Part shown: positions 1 through 5,779 of the stretch, piece after piece
Numbering within the stretch: the stretch's first letter is position 1
Layout of the letters: each line of letters starts with the position of its first letter
The notes under the pieces: generated by a model
Told to the model about the DNA's origin: nothing
Seen by the model: only the letters and a program-made list of their open reading frames with translations
Databases searched by the model: none
Position numbers and translations under genes: made by a program
Origin: Bacillota bacterium
Lineage (GTDB): Bacteria; Bacillota; Sulfobacillia; RBS10-35; JAJYVN01
Direction of reading: 5' to 3'
Assembly (NCBI GenBank): GCA_021827805.1
Contig: JAKAUG010000081.1
Location: 1 to 7,648, forward strand
DNA length: 7,648 nt

Positions 1-1
1 C

Positions 2-157
2 GCGTCAGAGGACGCCTCCTTCGAGGAGGAGTTGGTCCAGGACGTGCGGGAGATCACCACCGTCTTCTCGGCGCGACTCCATGGGAGACGCGGCCGCAAG
101 AACAGGCAGGTGCTGGAGGCGCTGAACAAAGCGGCCAACGAGGCGGGCGGATCGTGA
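2..157 (+). CDS. tnpA: IS607-type serine recombinase (TnpA), C-terminal fragment
   Basis: The reading frame is open from the window edge to TGA at 155-157 (51 codons). It contains EELVQDVREITTVFSARLHG followed by RRGRKNRQ. This acidic-helix, VFSxRLHG, basic-tail pattern is what I know from the C-terminus of the small serine recombinases of IS607-family elements, in which a MerR-like DNA-binding domain precedes the resolvase domain. The catalytic serine and the DNA-binding part lie outside the window, so integrity cannot be judged. The stop overlaps a GTG codon (GTGA), the coupling expected between tnpA and tnpB. It is convergent with the permease operon to its right. Family identification is from motif memory only. 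Confidence 0.72.
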   Translation, partial: ASEDASFEEELVQDVREITTVFSARLHGRRGRKNRQVLEALNKAANEAGGS

Positions 158-201
158 CAGATGTGGCCCGAGACAAGCAGCCGCCGCTCAAGCGCACGTA
201 G
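154..201 (+). pseudogene. Probable tnpB start, truncated after 15 codons
   Basis: A GTG codon overlapping the tnpA stop opens a frame that reads VTDVARDKQPPLKRT and ends at TAG (199-201). TnpB proteins of IS605/IS607 elements often begin with a short basic stretch resembling LKRTYKxRLYP. The frame therefore stops where the conserved part would begin, and nothing TnpB-like follows before the permease gene ends at 235. I infer a deleted or decayed element. The homology is too short to be certain, and the frame could equally be chance. Confidence 0.35.
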
Positions 202-234
202 ACTTGGCTGCGCTGCCGCGTCGTCGCTGGCGTA

Positions 235-1545
235 TCAGCCCCGCCTCCTCTCCGGGGCCAGGCCCCACCAGCCATAGAGCAGGGCGCTGACGAGCATCCC
301 CACCCCATACGAAGCGTCGCCGCCGCCGAGGTAGTGCATCGCTATGAACCCTTGGTACAGAGTCGAATCCATGAACGGCATCGACGCGGCGATCCCCACG
401 AGAAACGCGAGCGCCGCCGGCCAGCCGCGGCGGGCCGTACCCTGGTGGCGGTGGACGTAGAAATCCACCAGGACGATCCCCAGCCAGGGGGCGATCCAGT
501 ATGAGAGGAGCAGAAGGAAGTTCCTGTATAACGAGGCAAAAGAACCACCACCGGCGACCATCAGCAGGGTGCCCACCCCGCCCGTCACCAGCGCAGCCAC
601 CCAGCGGCGGAGTGGTATCCCGGCTGCCAGCGAGCTTAGAGCGCCGGAATACAGGGCAATGGAGTTCACCGGCACAGTGGACGCTACCACCGCCAGGAGG
701 GCCGGTACCGCAAAGGCCCCCATCATCCGGATCAACTGGGCCATGGGGTGGGCCACCGTCCCCAAGGATGCCGTGAGCGCCCCCAGGAGCTCCAGCCAAC
801 TGGCCACCAGGAAGCCGCCCAGCGCGCTGTATCCGCCTACCGCCCACTTCGACGCGCTCTGGGGCAGGTAGCGGGTGTAATCGGAACCTACGGCGGCAAA
901 GCTGAACAGGTACGCGAAGGAGATGGAGGTCGTGAGGATGAAGAGCCCGAGATTGCCATGACCGGTGCGGGCGGCTGCGGGAGCGTGGAGCAGGGCCAGG
1001 ACCGTCATGACGATGAACATGACGCCCAGAACGATGGTGGTCAGGCGTGCCAGCAGGTGCATCAGGTTGTATCCGAGGACGGCCGCCAGGACGGTGAGCC
1101 CCGCCAGCAGGACGAGGCTGGGCAGGTAGGACAAGGCCGTGAGGTGCTGCAGGGCGAACACGCCGATCACCACGTCGACGCCGAACCAGCCCATCAGCGT
1201 GATCCAGTTGAGGCCGGCGGGCAGCCGGGCCCAGCGGAGGCCGAAACTGCTGCGAGTGCTGATCAGTTGCGGTTCCCCGGTGATTGGCCCCATGGCCGCC
1301 GTCAGACCTAGGAAGACGGCGCCCAGCGCGTTGCCCAGAAGGATGGCCTTCCAGGCCCAGGTGAAGGAAAGGCCGAGGCTGACCCCCAGACTGCCGGTGA
1401 ACCAGGTCAGGATGTTAAGGTTGGCACTGGCCCACAGGGTGAAGGATGATGACGCCCGCCCATGGCGCTCGGCCATGGGGATGGCCTCCGCCCCATAGGG
1501 CTCCACGCCGAGGACACGCTCGCCGTAGTTCTCCCGCGCCGCCAT
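235..1545 (-). CDS. NCS1-family nucleobase:cation symporter (purine/cytosine permease-like)
   Basis: A 436-residue polytopic membrane protein with about 12 hydrophobic segments and no signal peptide. The N-terminal region reads VEPYGAEAIPMAERHGRASS, then FTLWASANLNILTWFTGSLG. This matches the E-x-I-P-x-x-x-R-H-G entry and the first helix (xxNxxxxTxxxG) of nucleobase:cation symporter-1 proteins, which import cytosine, purines, hydantoins, thiamine pyrimidine and similar bases with H+ or Na+. I place the start at ATG 1545 because GAGG lies 7 nt upstream. A GTG at 1551 would have almost no spacing and only adds two residues. The ATG lies 2 nt beyond the cobT stop, so translation is probably coupled. 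As the second gene of a cobalamin-riboswitch operon its substrate is probably B12-related (inference). The exact substrate cannot be read from sequence. Confidence 0.88.
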   Translation of the reverse strand: MAARENYGERVLGVEPYGAEAIPMAERHGRASSSFTLWASANLNILTWFTGSLGVSLGLSFTWAWKAILLGNALGAVFLGLTAAMGPITGEPQLISTRSSFGLRWARLPAGLNWITLMGWFGVDVVIGVFALQHLTALSYLPSLVLLAGLTVLAAVLGYNLMHLLARLTTIVLGVMFIVMTVLALLHAPAAARTGHGNLGLFILTTSISFAYLFSFAAVGSDYTRYLPQSASKWAVGGYSALGGFLVASWLELLGALTASLGTVAHPMAQLIRMMGAFAVPALLAVVASTVPVNSIALYSGALSSLAAGIPLRRWVAALVTGGVGTLLMVAGGGSFASLYRNFLLLLSYWIAPWLGIVLVDFYVHRHQGTARRGWPAALAFLVGIAASMPFMDSTLYQGFIAMHYLGGGDASYGVGMLVSALLYGWWGLAPERRRG

Positions 1546-1547
1546 GG

Positions 1548-2603
1548 TCACGCCTCACGCTCCGACACCGATGCCTCGGCGAAAGTGGCCATCTGCGCCA
1601 GGGCCTTGCATGCGGCCTCCACCAGGGAGAAGGCCAGAATCGCCCCGGTCCCCTCCCCGAGGCGCATGTGAAGGCGCAACGGCGCCTCCAGTCCCAGTTC
1701 CTCCAGCAGAATGCGGTGGCCAGGCTCCTCGGATAGGTGCGAAGGTACGATGTACGGGCGGGCGGCGGGGACCAGCCGCGTGGCCACCAGAGCCGCCGCG
1801 CCGGAGATGAAGCCGTCGATCACTACGGGAACCCGCCTCAGGGCCGCTCCGAGGATCACCCCGGCCAGGCCCGCGATCTCCAGGCCTCCGACCTTGTGCA
1901 GCACATCCAGTGCGTCGGACGCATCCGGCCGGTTGACCCGCAGCCCCCTGCGAACGGCCTCCACTTTGGCCGCCAGCCGCATGTCGTCCACGCCCGTGCC
2001 ACGCCCCACCACCTCTTCCGGGGCCCGGCCGGTGAAGGCGGCCAGGATGGCGGCCGAAGGCGTGGTGTTGCCAATCCCCATGTCGCCCGTGGCGATCAGG
2101 TCCGCCCCGCGGTCCGCCAGGTCTGCCGCCACCCCGATACCCACTTCCAAGGCGGCCTCGGCCTCCTGCGGGGTCATGGCCGGACCCTGGGCCAGGTTGG
2201 CGGTGCCACGCCGGACCTTGCGCGACCACAGTCCCGGCAAGTGAAGGTCCGTGGCCACGCCCACGTCCACCACCCGCACCCGGGTCTCGGTGTGGCGGGC
2301 GAAGACGTTCACCCCCGCGCCGTCGGCCAGAAAGTTGAGGACCATCTGTGCGGTGACCTCCGCGGGATAGGCGCTGACGCCCTCCTCCACCACCCCGTGA
2401 TCCCCGGCCATGACCACCACCCACTTTTCCTGGATCCGCGGCAGGGGATTCCCCGTGATCCCGGCCAGTTGCACGGCCAGGTCTTCCAACATGCCCAAGC
2501 TGCCCTGGGGCTTGGTCAGGCTGTCCAACCGCTTTCTGGCGAGCGCCATGGCCCCCTGATCCAAAGCTCCGATGCCGCTGCGAATCTCTGCCCACCGCTG
2601 CAC
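1548..2603 (-). CDS. cobT: Nicotinate-nucleotide:dimethylbenzimidazole phosphoribosyltransferase CobT
   Basis: Cytoplasmic enzyme that transfers phosphoribose from nicotinate mononucleotide to a lower-ligand base (5,6-dimethylbenzimidazole or an analogue), giving alpha-ribazole phosphate for the cobalamin nucleotide loop. Family motifs appear in order: TKPQGSLGMLEDLA (about residues 30-43), VVMAGDHGVVEEGVSAYP (63-80), GDMGIGNTTPSAA (173-185), GRGTGVDD, and LGEGTGA (315-321). The glutamate of the last motif falls at residue 317 and corresponds to the catalytic Glu317 of the Salmonella enzyme. I chose GTG 2603 (351 aa, the usual family size), preceded by AGAGGAGG at about 11 nt. An upstream TTG at 2666 would start inside the riboswitch terminator. 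It is the first gene after a cobalamin riboswitch and is followed by an overlapping-type junction with the permease. No other cobalamin synthesis gene is in the window. Confidence 0.96.
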   Translation of the reverse strand: MQRWAEIRSGIGALDQGAMALARKRLDSLTKPQGSLGMLEDLAVQLAGITGNPLPRIQEKWVVVMAGDHGVVEEGVSAYPAEVTAQMVLNFLADGAGVNVFARHTETRVRVVDVGVATDLHLPGLWSRKVRRGTANLAQGPAMTPQEAEAALEVGIGVAADLADRGADLIATGDMGIGNTTPSAAILAAFTGRAPEEVVGRGTGVDDMRLAAKVEAVRRGLRVNRPDASDALDVLHKVGGLEIAGLAGVILGAALRRVPVVIDGFISGAAALVATRLVPAARPYIVPSHLSEEPGHRILLEELGLEAPLRLHMRLGEGTGAILAFSLVEAACKALAQMATFAEASVSEREA

Positions 2604-2664
2604 CGCGATCCTTGCCTCCTCTGCCTTCAGCCACCGGTGGCCCCGGGCCCGAGGTTCTCGCCGC

Positions 2665-2700
2665 AAAACAAAAGAACCCCGAGCTTGAACAAGCCCGAGG
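2665..2700 (-). terminator. Intrinsic terminator of the cobalamin riboswitch
   Basis: Read on the minus strand, CCTCGGGCTTG (2700-2690) pairs along its whole length, with two G-U wobbles, with CAAGCTCGGGG (2687-2677). A T-rich run, TTCTTTTGTTTT (2676-2665), follows. It lies between the aptamer and cobT, so ligand-dependent premature termination is expected. A candidate antiterminator is GAGGA (2717-2713) pairing with TCCTC (2701-2697), which would occupy the first bases of the terminator stem. Confidence 0.88.
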
Positions 2701-2751
2701 ACTTTGCCTTCATCCTCTGCGAGCGAGAACCCGTTTCGCTATCGCGGAACG

Positions 2752-2912
2752 GGACAGGCAGGTCTCCTGGCTGCGGATCACCGCCTCCAACGCCTTCCCG
2801 GTCACCCAGTGGCCCGAGTTGGAGGCTCCCCGTTTACAGTGATGGGTTCGCGCCGCCGCCGGCCGACGCCGGTCCGGACTTCCCTATTCTCCCCCGGAGG
2901 GGGCACCTGTCC
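2752..2912 (-). ncRNA. Cobalamin (B12) riboswitch
   Basis: The B12 box AGCCAGGAGACCTGCC is intact at 2772-2757. Upstream on the same strand are other conserved pieces: AATAGGGAA, the core ACTGTAA, GCCACTGGG and CCGGGAAGGC. The ends close as P1, with GGACAGG (2912-2906) pairing perfectly with CCTGTCC (2758-2752). A further hairpin, CCCGTTCCGC-GATA-GCGAAACGGG (2755-2732), sits where P13 is found in this class. The terminator downstream implies that bound cobalamin switches cobT and the permease off. Adenosyl- versus methyl/hydroxo-cobalamin preference cannot be decided here. Confidence 0.95.
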
Positions 2913-2917
2913 ATCGC

Positions 2918-2946
2918 AGTGTAAGCGCCCCTGTCTATGCCGACAA
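2918..2946 (-). promoter_or_regulatory. Sigma-70-type promoter of the cobT operon
   Basis: On the minus strand a -35 box TTGTCG (2946-2941) and a -10 box TACACT (2923-2918) are separated by exactly 17 nt. Transcription would start near 2911, at the 5' strand of the riboswitch P1 stem. That fit is the main support, since each box matches the consensus at four of six positions. Confidence 0.68.
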
Positions 2947-3091
2947 GAGTGTTCGACCGGCTGGCGGCCGTCCTTCCCTGGAAGACGGCCTTGTTTCCGC
3001 TCTGCGCTGGTCCCAAGCCGTTACTTCCGGGAGCGGACGACGTCCACCCCTGCCCGGCACCTCCAGGAGACGGGGTCCGGTCACAGCACAG
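2947..3091. other. Intergenic stretch between ssrA terminator and cobT promoter
   Basis: I see no credible coding frame, RNA gene or repeat in these 145 bases on either strand. They separate the end of the ssrA transcript from the start of the cobT transcript. Short open frames crossing the region have no family resemblance or ribosome binding site. Confidence 0.5.
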
Positions 3092-3124
3092 CAAGAAAGG
3101 CCGCCAGAATGGCGACCTTTCTTG
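3092..3124 (-). terminator. Terminator downstream of ssrA
   Basis: An inverted repeat with 15-nt arms (3092-3106 and 3110-3124) and a 3-nt loop has one mismatch. Its outer part is AAGAAAGG / CCTTTCTT, so an A-rich entry and a U-rich exit are present on both strands and it could act in either direction. It lies about 75 nt past the tmRNA 3' end and is the first terminator-like hairpin there. Confidence 0.75.
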
Positions 3125-3199
3125 CCCAAACAACGTGAGAACAGACGATCGAGACGCCCCGCGCAGTGATTGCTTTGACGCGGTTTCGGCCGTTCCAAT

Positions 3200-3557
3200 T
3201 GGTGGAGGTGGGGAGGAGCTGCCCCTCCCGTCCGCGGATGAACCCACAGCACCCTCTACAGGCATAGCCCCCGTTTGCGGTCATCGCCCGCCTGCCGCCC
3301 CCGGGGACTGGGAGCAGGCGCGCCAGACGGCCTGTTCTCGTCACGCCCCGCGCCGTCGTACGGGGGTGACCGAGCCCGCTGTTTGACGTCGGATCTGACC
3401 ACGCGGGCCTTGGCCAGCCGGCGCTCTAACTACCCTTAGGCAGCGAGAGGAAGAGCCTGTGTGTTGGCATCTAAGTGCCGTGCACGGGATTTACGAGCAC
3501 GTGCGGCTCGGCCTGCCAGTACTGCCGGTCCGACCCACGTCGAACCTGCGCACCCCC
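3200..3557 (-). ncRNA. ssrA: Transfer-messenger RNA (tmRNA)
   Basis: One-piece tmRNA of 358 nt that rescues stalled ribosomes and adds a degradation tag. The 5' end GGGGGTG (3557-3551) pairs over seven bases, with one wobble, with CACCTCC (3210-3204), and the encoded 3' end is ACCA (3203-3200). The conserved tRNA-like-domain sequence GGTTCGACG follows the 5' end. Next comes a likely PK1 pseudoknot (CGAGC with GCTCG, and GCACG with CGTGC), then the TAG-containing signal just before the resume codon and the tag frame at 3468-3436. It begins 33 nt after smpB, a common arrangement. Oddity: the T-arm (3229-3211) forms a 6-bp stem with loop GGCAGCT instead of the usual 5-bp stem with a TTCRANY loop. 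Confidence 0.95.
3436..3468 (-). other. tmRNA tag-peptide reading frame
   Basis: From the resume codon GCC (3468-3466) the frame reads ANTQALPLAA and stops at TAA (3438-3436). A second in-frame stop, TAG, comes one codon later. The AN- start and the LAA end agree with known tags such as ANDENYALAA; the terminal LAA is what ClpX/ClpP-type proteases recognise. The TAGAT before the resume codon resembles the TAGTC of E. coli. Confidence 0.9.
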
Positions 3558-3571
3558 AAACGTCCAGCGCC

Positions 3572-3580
3572 AGTATACCA
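3572..3580 (-). promoter_or_regulatory. Extended -10 promoter of ssrA
   Basis: TGGTATACT on the minus strand carries a near-consensus -10 (TATACT, 3577-3572) with the TGn extension. It ends 14 nt before the mature tmRNA 5' end, leaving a short leader for RNase P to remove. I see no good -35 at 16-18 nt. It overlaps the region just after the smpB stop, so ssrA can be transcribed without smpB. Confidence 0.6.
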
Positions 3581-3590
3581 CACCCCGCGG

Positions 3591-4070
3591 TCACCTGCCG
3601 CGGTCCATCAGGCCCCGCTGCAGATCGCGCTGGCGGTCACGCTCGGCAACGGCCTCGCGCTTGTCGTGGGTCTGGCGCCCGCGGCAGAGCCCCAGCTCGA
3701 CCTTGGCCCGGCCGCGCTTCAGATACAGCCGCAGGGGGATCAACGTCCGGCCACCCTGGCGCGCGTAGCGCAACAGCTCGTCGATCTCCTTGCGGTGCAG
3801 CAGGAGCTTGCGCGGCCTGGTGGGTTCATGGTTGAAACGGTTGCCGAAGTCAAAGGCGCCGATGTGCATGTGCAGGAGCAGACACTCGCCGTGCTCCACA
3901 CGCGCAAAGGCCTCCCGCAACTGCACGCGCCCCTCGCGGATGGCCCGGATCTCCGTCCCGGTCAGGACCAGGCCGGCCTCCACGCGGTCCTCCACGAAGT
4001 AGTCGTAACGCGCGCGGCGGTTGTCCGCGATGAGTTGCTCGCCGGATCGCTCCGGCTCCTGCGGCACCAT
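3591..4070 (-). CDS. smpB: SsrA-binding protein SmpB
   Basis: Cytoplasmic RNA-binding protein (159 aa, normal length) that binds the tRNA-like domain of tmRNA and places it in the vacant ribosomal A site. Family motifs in order: NRRARYDYFVEDRVEAGLVLTGTEI (about 17-41), LLLHMHIGAFDFGNRFNH (about 64-81), RPRKLLLHRKEI (85-96), LIPLRLYLKRGRAKVELGLCRG (110-131), and the basic C-terminal tail HDKREAVAERDRQRD. Translation starts at ATG 4070, behind GGAGGGAGGG. The tmRNA gene follows 33 nt downstream, so protein and RNA partner are encoded together. The tail has HDKRE where many homologues have YDKRE. Confidence 0.97.
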   Translation of the reverse strand: MVPQEPERSGEQLIADNRRARYDYFVEDRVEAGLVLTGTEIRAIREGRVQLREAFARVEHGECLLLHMHIGAFDFGNRFNHEPTRPRKLLLHRKEIDELLRYARQGGRTLIPLRLYLKRGRAKVELGLCRGRQTHDKREAVAERDRQRDLQRGLMDRGR

Positions 4071-4098
4071 GGTCCCTCCCTCCAGCGACGGAGGGCTC

Positions 4099-4107
4099 AG
4101 TATAGCA
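4099..4107 (-). promoter_or_regulatory. Probable extended -10 promoter of smpB
   Basis: TGCTATACT (4107-4099, minus strand) has the same TGn-TATACT architecture as the ssrA promoter and also lacks an evident -35. It lies in the 54-nt gap between metO and smpB. It would let trans-translation genes be expressed independently of the SAM-controlled genes upstream. Initiation would fall near 4092, inside a small hairpin formed by CCCTCC and GGAGGG (4095-4078). Confidence 0.5.
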
Positions 4108-4124
4108 CCGCCACGCGCCCGATC

Positions 4125-4418
4125 CTAGCAGCAGCCACCGGCGACGGCGGGCAGGATGGAGACCCGGCTGCCGGCGCGGAGCGTGGTATCCAGGCCCCCC
4201 AGAAAGCGCACGTCCTCCTCGTCCACGAAGATGTTGACGTAGCCGCTGAGGTTACCATCGGCCAGACACAGGCGCGCCTTCAGGCCGGGATGCCTGCCGT
4301 CCAACTCCGCGATCAGCGAGCGCAGGGTGCCCGGCGTGCCGGTGACCTCGCCCTGCCCAGCGGTCAGATTCCGCAGCGGGGACGGGATGCGAACGCGCAC
4401 CAACTCGGCTGTGGACAC
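4125..4418 (-). CDS. metO: MoaD/ThiS-family sulfur carrier, MetO-like, ending Gly-Gly-Cys-Cys
   Basis: A 97-residue ubiquitin-fold (beta-grasp) protein. Visible landmarks are VRVRIPSPLRNLTAG at the N-terminus, the TLRSLIAELDGRHPGLKARL helix (about 31-50), YVNIFVDEEDVRFLGGLDTTL (60-80) and the end SRVSILPAVAGGCC. Carriers of this family are adenylated and thiocarboxylated on a C-terminal Gly-Gly and deliver sulfur. Here two cysteines follow the diglycine (G94-G95), so the tail must be trimmed first, as known for QbsE-type carriers. I start at GTG 4418, with GGAGG 8 nt upstream. A longer frame runs back into metM and is not credible. It sits 31 nt behind metM under the same SAM riboswitch, so it probably supplies sulfur to that enzyme (inference). 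Confidence 0.9.
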   Translation of the reverse strand: MSTAELVRVRIPSPLRNLTAGQGEVTGTPGTLRSLIAELDGRHPGLKARLCLADGNLSGYVNIFVDEEDVRFLGGLDTTLRAGSRVSILPAVAGGCC

Positions 4419-4449
4419 CAACGCCGCCTCCTCGGGGTGCGAGGGCCGT

Positions 4450-5685
4450 TCAGGCCACCGCGCCAGACAGGATGTGTTCGAAGGACTCCAGAGTCGGATC
4501 GATCTCGCGCGGCGCGGGCAGCGCGCCCGCCACCGCGTCCGGTGTCTTGAGCCCGTTGCCCGTGATGTACAGCACAACGGTCTCCTCAGGGTCGATGCGT
4601 CCGGTGGCGGCCAGCCTCTGGGCGCAGGCCACCGTCACCCCGCCCGCCGTCTCCGTGAAGATCCCCTCCGTGGAGGCCAGAAGGCGCATCCCGGCGACGA
4701 TCTCCTCGTCGGTCGCCATCTCCGCGGCCCCGCCGCTCGCTCGGATCGTCCTGAGTGCGAAATCCCCGTCGGCCGGATTGCCGATGGCCAGGGACTTGGC
4801 GATCGTGCAGGCGCGCACCGGAGAGACCCGCTCGGCCCCGGACAGAAACGCCCGGCTGACCGGCGCGCATCCGGCGGCCTGCGCGCCCGAGATCCGCGTC
4901 CGTCCCGGAGGGAGAAGCCCGAGGTCGCGCAGTTCCGAGAGGCCCTTGCCGATCTTTGTGAGCACCGAGCCGCCCGCGATGGGCGCCACCACATGGTCCG
5001 GCGCGCGCCAGCCGAGCTGCTCGACCGTCTCGTAGGCCAGGGTCTTGCTGCCCTCGCTGTAGAAGGGTCGCAGGTTGATGTTCACAAAGGCCCAACCCTG
5101 CGCGTCGGCAATCTCCGAGCACAGCCGGTTGACGCGGTCGTAATCCCCGCGCACCGCGATGATGTTCGTGCCATAGACGGCCGTGTTCACGATCTTGGCC
5201 GGTTCCAGGTCGGCGGGGATGAAGACGTAGCTCTCCAGGCCGGCCTTGGCGGCGTGGGCGGCCACCGAAGCGGCCAGGTTGCCCGTCGAGGCGCAGGCCA
5301 CCGTGCGCGTCCCGAAGCCGATGGCGGCCGAGATCGCGACGCCCACGACCCGATCCTTGAAGGAGTATGTGGGATTCACAGCGTCGTTCTTCACGTAAAC
5401 GTGCCTGAGCCCGAGCGCGCGCGCCAGGTTGTCCGCGCGCACCAGCGGGGTGTAACCCGTGCCCAGATCCACCACCGGCGCGTCCAGCGCCAGCGGCAGC
5501 AGCGCCCTGTACCGCCACATCGAGGTGGGGCCCGCACTCAGGGAGTCGCGCGTGACGTGTCGGGCGATCGCCTCATAGTCGTACTCGATCTCCAGGGGAC
5601 CCAGACACTCCGTACAGACGTGCACCGGACCCGCGGCGACTCTCCGGCCGCACGCCCGACAACGCAACCCACGCACGAAGGTCAT
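4450..5685 (-). CDS. metM: Threonine-synthase-like PLP enzyme, probable homocysteine synthase MetM
   Basis: A 411-residue fold-type II PLP enzyme of the threonine synthase family. The N-terminus holds a four-cysteine zinc-ribbon-like motif (C9, C12, C24, C27). The PLP lysine is K110 in NPTYSFKDR. CASTGNLAAS (131-140), APIAGGS (234-240), TETAGG (344-349) and TGNGLKTPDA (375-384) follow. ATG 5685 is chosen because the zinc-ribbon starts just after it and a purine-rich AGAGGAGAGGGGG precedes it; starting earlier would run through the riboswitch. Alone it would be called threonine synthase (O-phosphohomoserine to threonine). The SAM-I riboswitch upstream and the sulfur carrier downstream instead point to the MetM/MetO reaction: O-phosphohomoserine plus carrier thiocarboxylate to homocysteine. 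The lysine motif has Y and V where threonine synthases usually have G (NPTGSFKDRG). The fold assignment is firm; the MetM call is well-supported inference. Confidence 0.86.
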   Translation of the reverse strand: MTFVRGLRCRACGRRVAAGPVHVCTECLGPLEIEYDYEAIARHVTRDSLSAGPTSMWRYRALLPLALDAPVVDLGTGYTPLVRADNLARALGLRHVYVKNDAVNPTYSFKDRVVGVAISAAIGFGTRTVACASTGNLAASVAAHAAKAGLESYVFIPADLEPAKIVNTAVYGTNIIAVRGDYDRVNRLCSEIADAQGWAFVNINLRPFYSEGSKTLAYETVEQLGWRAPDHVVAPIAGGSVLTKIGKGLSELRDLGLLPPGRTRISGAQAAGCAPVSRAFLSGAERVSPVRACTIAKSLAIGNPADGDFALRTIRASGGAAEMATDEEIVAGMRLLASTEGIFTETAGGVTVACAQRLAATGRIDPEETVVLYITGNGLKTPDAVAGALPAPREIDPTLESFEHILSGAVA

Positions 5686-5725
5686 ACGCCCGCCCCCTCT
5701 CCTCTGGCTCGGCAGACGACCGACC

Positions 5726-5761
5726 AGAAAATGGAAAGCCCCTTCCGCAGAGGAAGGGGGG
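5726..5761 (-). terminator. Intrinsic terminator of the SAM riboswitch
   Basis: On the minus strand CCCCTTCC (5759-5752) and GGAAGGGG (5746-5739) form a perfect 8-bp stem with loop TCTGC, followed by CTTTCCATTTTC. An antiterminator is visible: AGAGGAAG (5783-5776), part of which is the 3' strand of riboswitch P1, is exactly complementary to CTTCCTCT (5756-5749) in the terminator's first arm. SAM binding should therefore free the terminator and stop metM-metO transcription. Confidence 0.85.
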
Positions 5762-5779
5762 CACGCAGGGCTCCACTTC

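Noticed and set aside
2604..2666. Upstream TTG start for cobT at 2666
   Set aside because: It lies in the terminator U-tract and adds 21 residues not found in the family. GTG 2603 has a good Shine-Dalgarno sequence and gives the usual length.
2834..3265. Minus-strand open frames between ssrA and the cobT promoter
   Set aside because: They overlap the tmRNA 3' end and its terminator, lack a convincing ribosome binding site and show no family resemblance.
3459..4550. Plus-strand frame antisense to ssrA, smpB and metO
   Set aside because: It is opposite three well-supported features and its translation has no recognisable domain.
4419..4577. Longer metO frame starting at 4577
   Set aside because: It would overlap metM by more than 120 bases with an Arg-rich sequence unlike MoaD/ThiS proteins. 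GTG 4418 has its own ribosome binding site.
4450..5685. Plain housekeeping threonine synthase (thrC)
   Set aside because: It cannot be excluded biochemically, but SAM-riboswitch control, the adjacent sulfur carrier and the altered lysine motif together fit a MetM role better.
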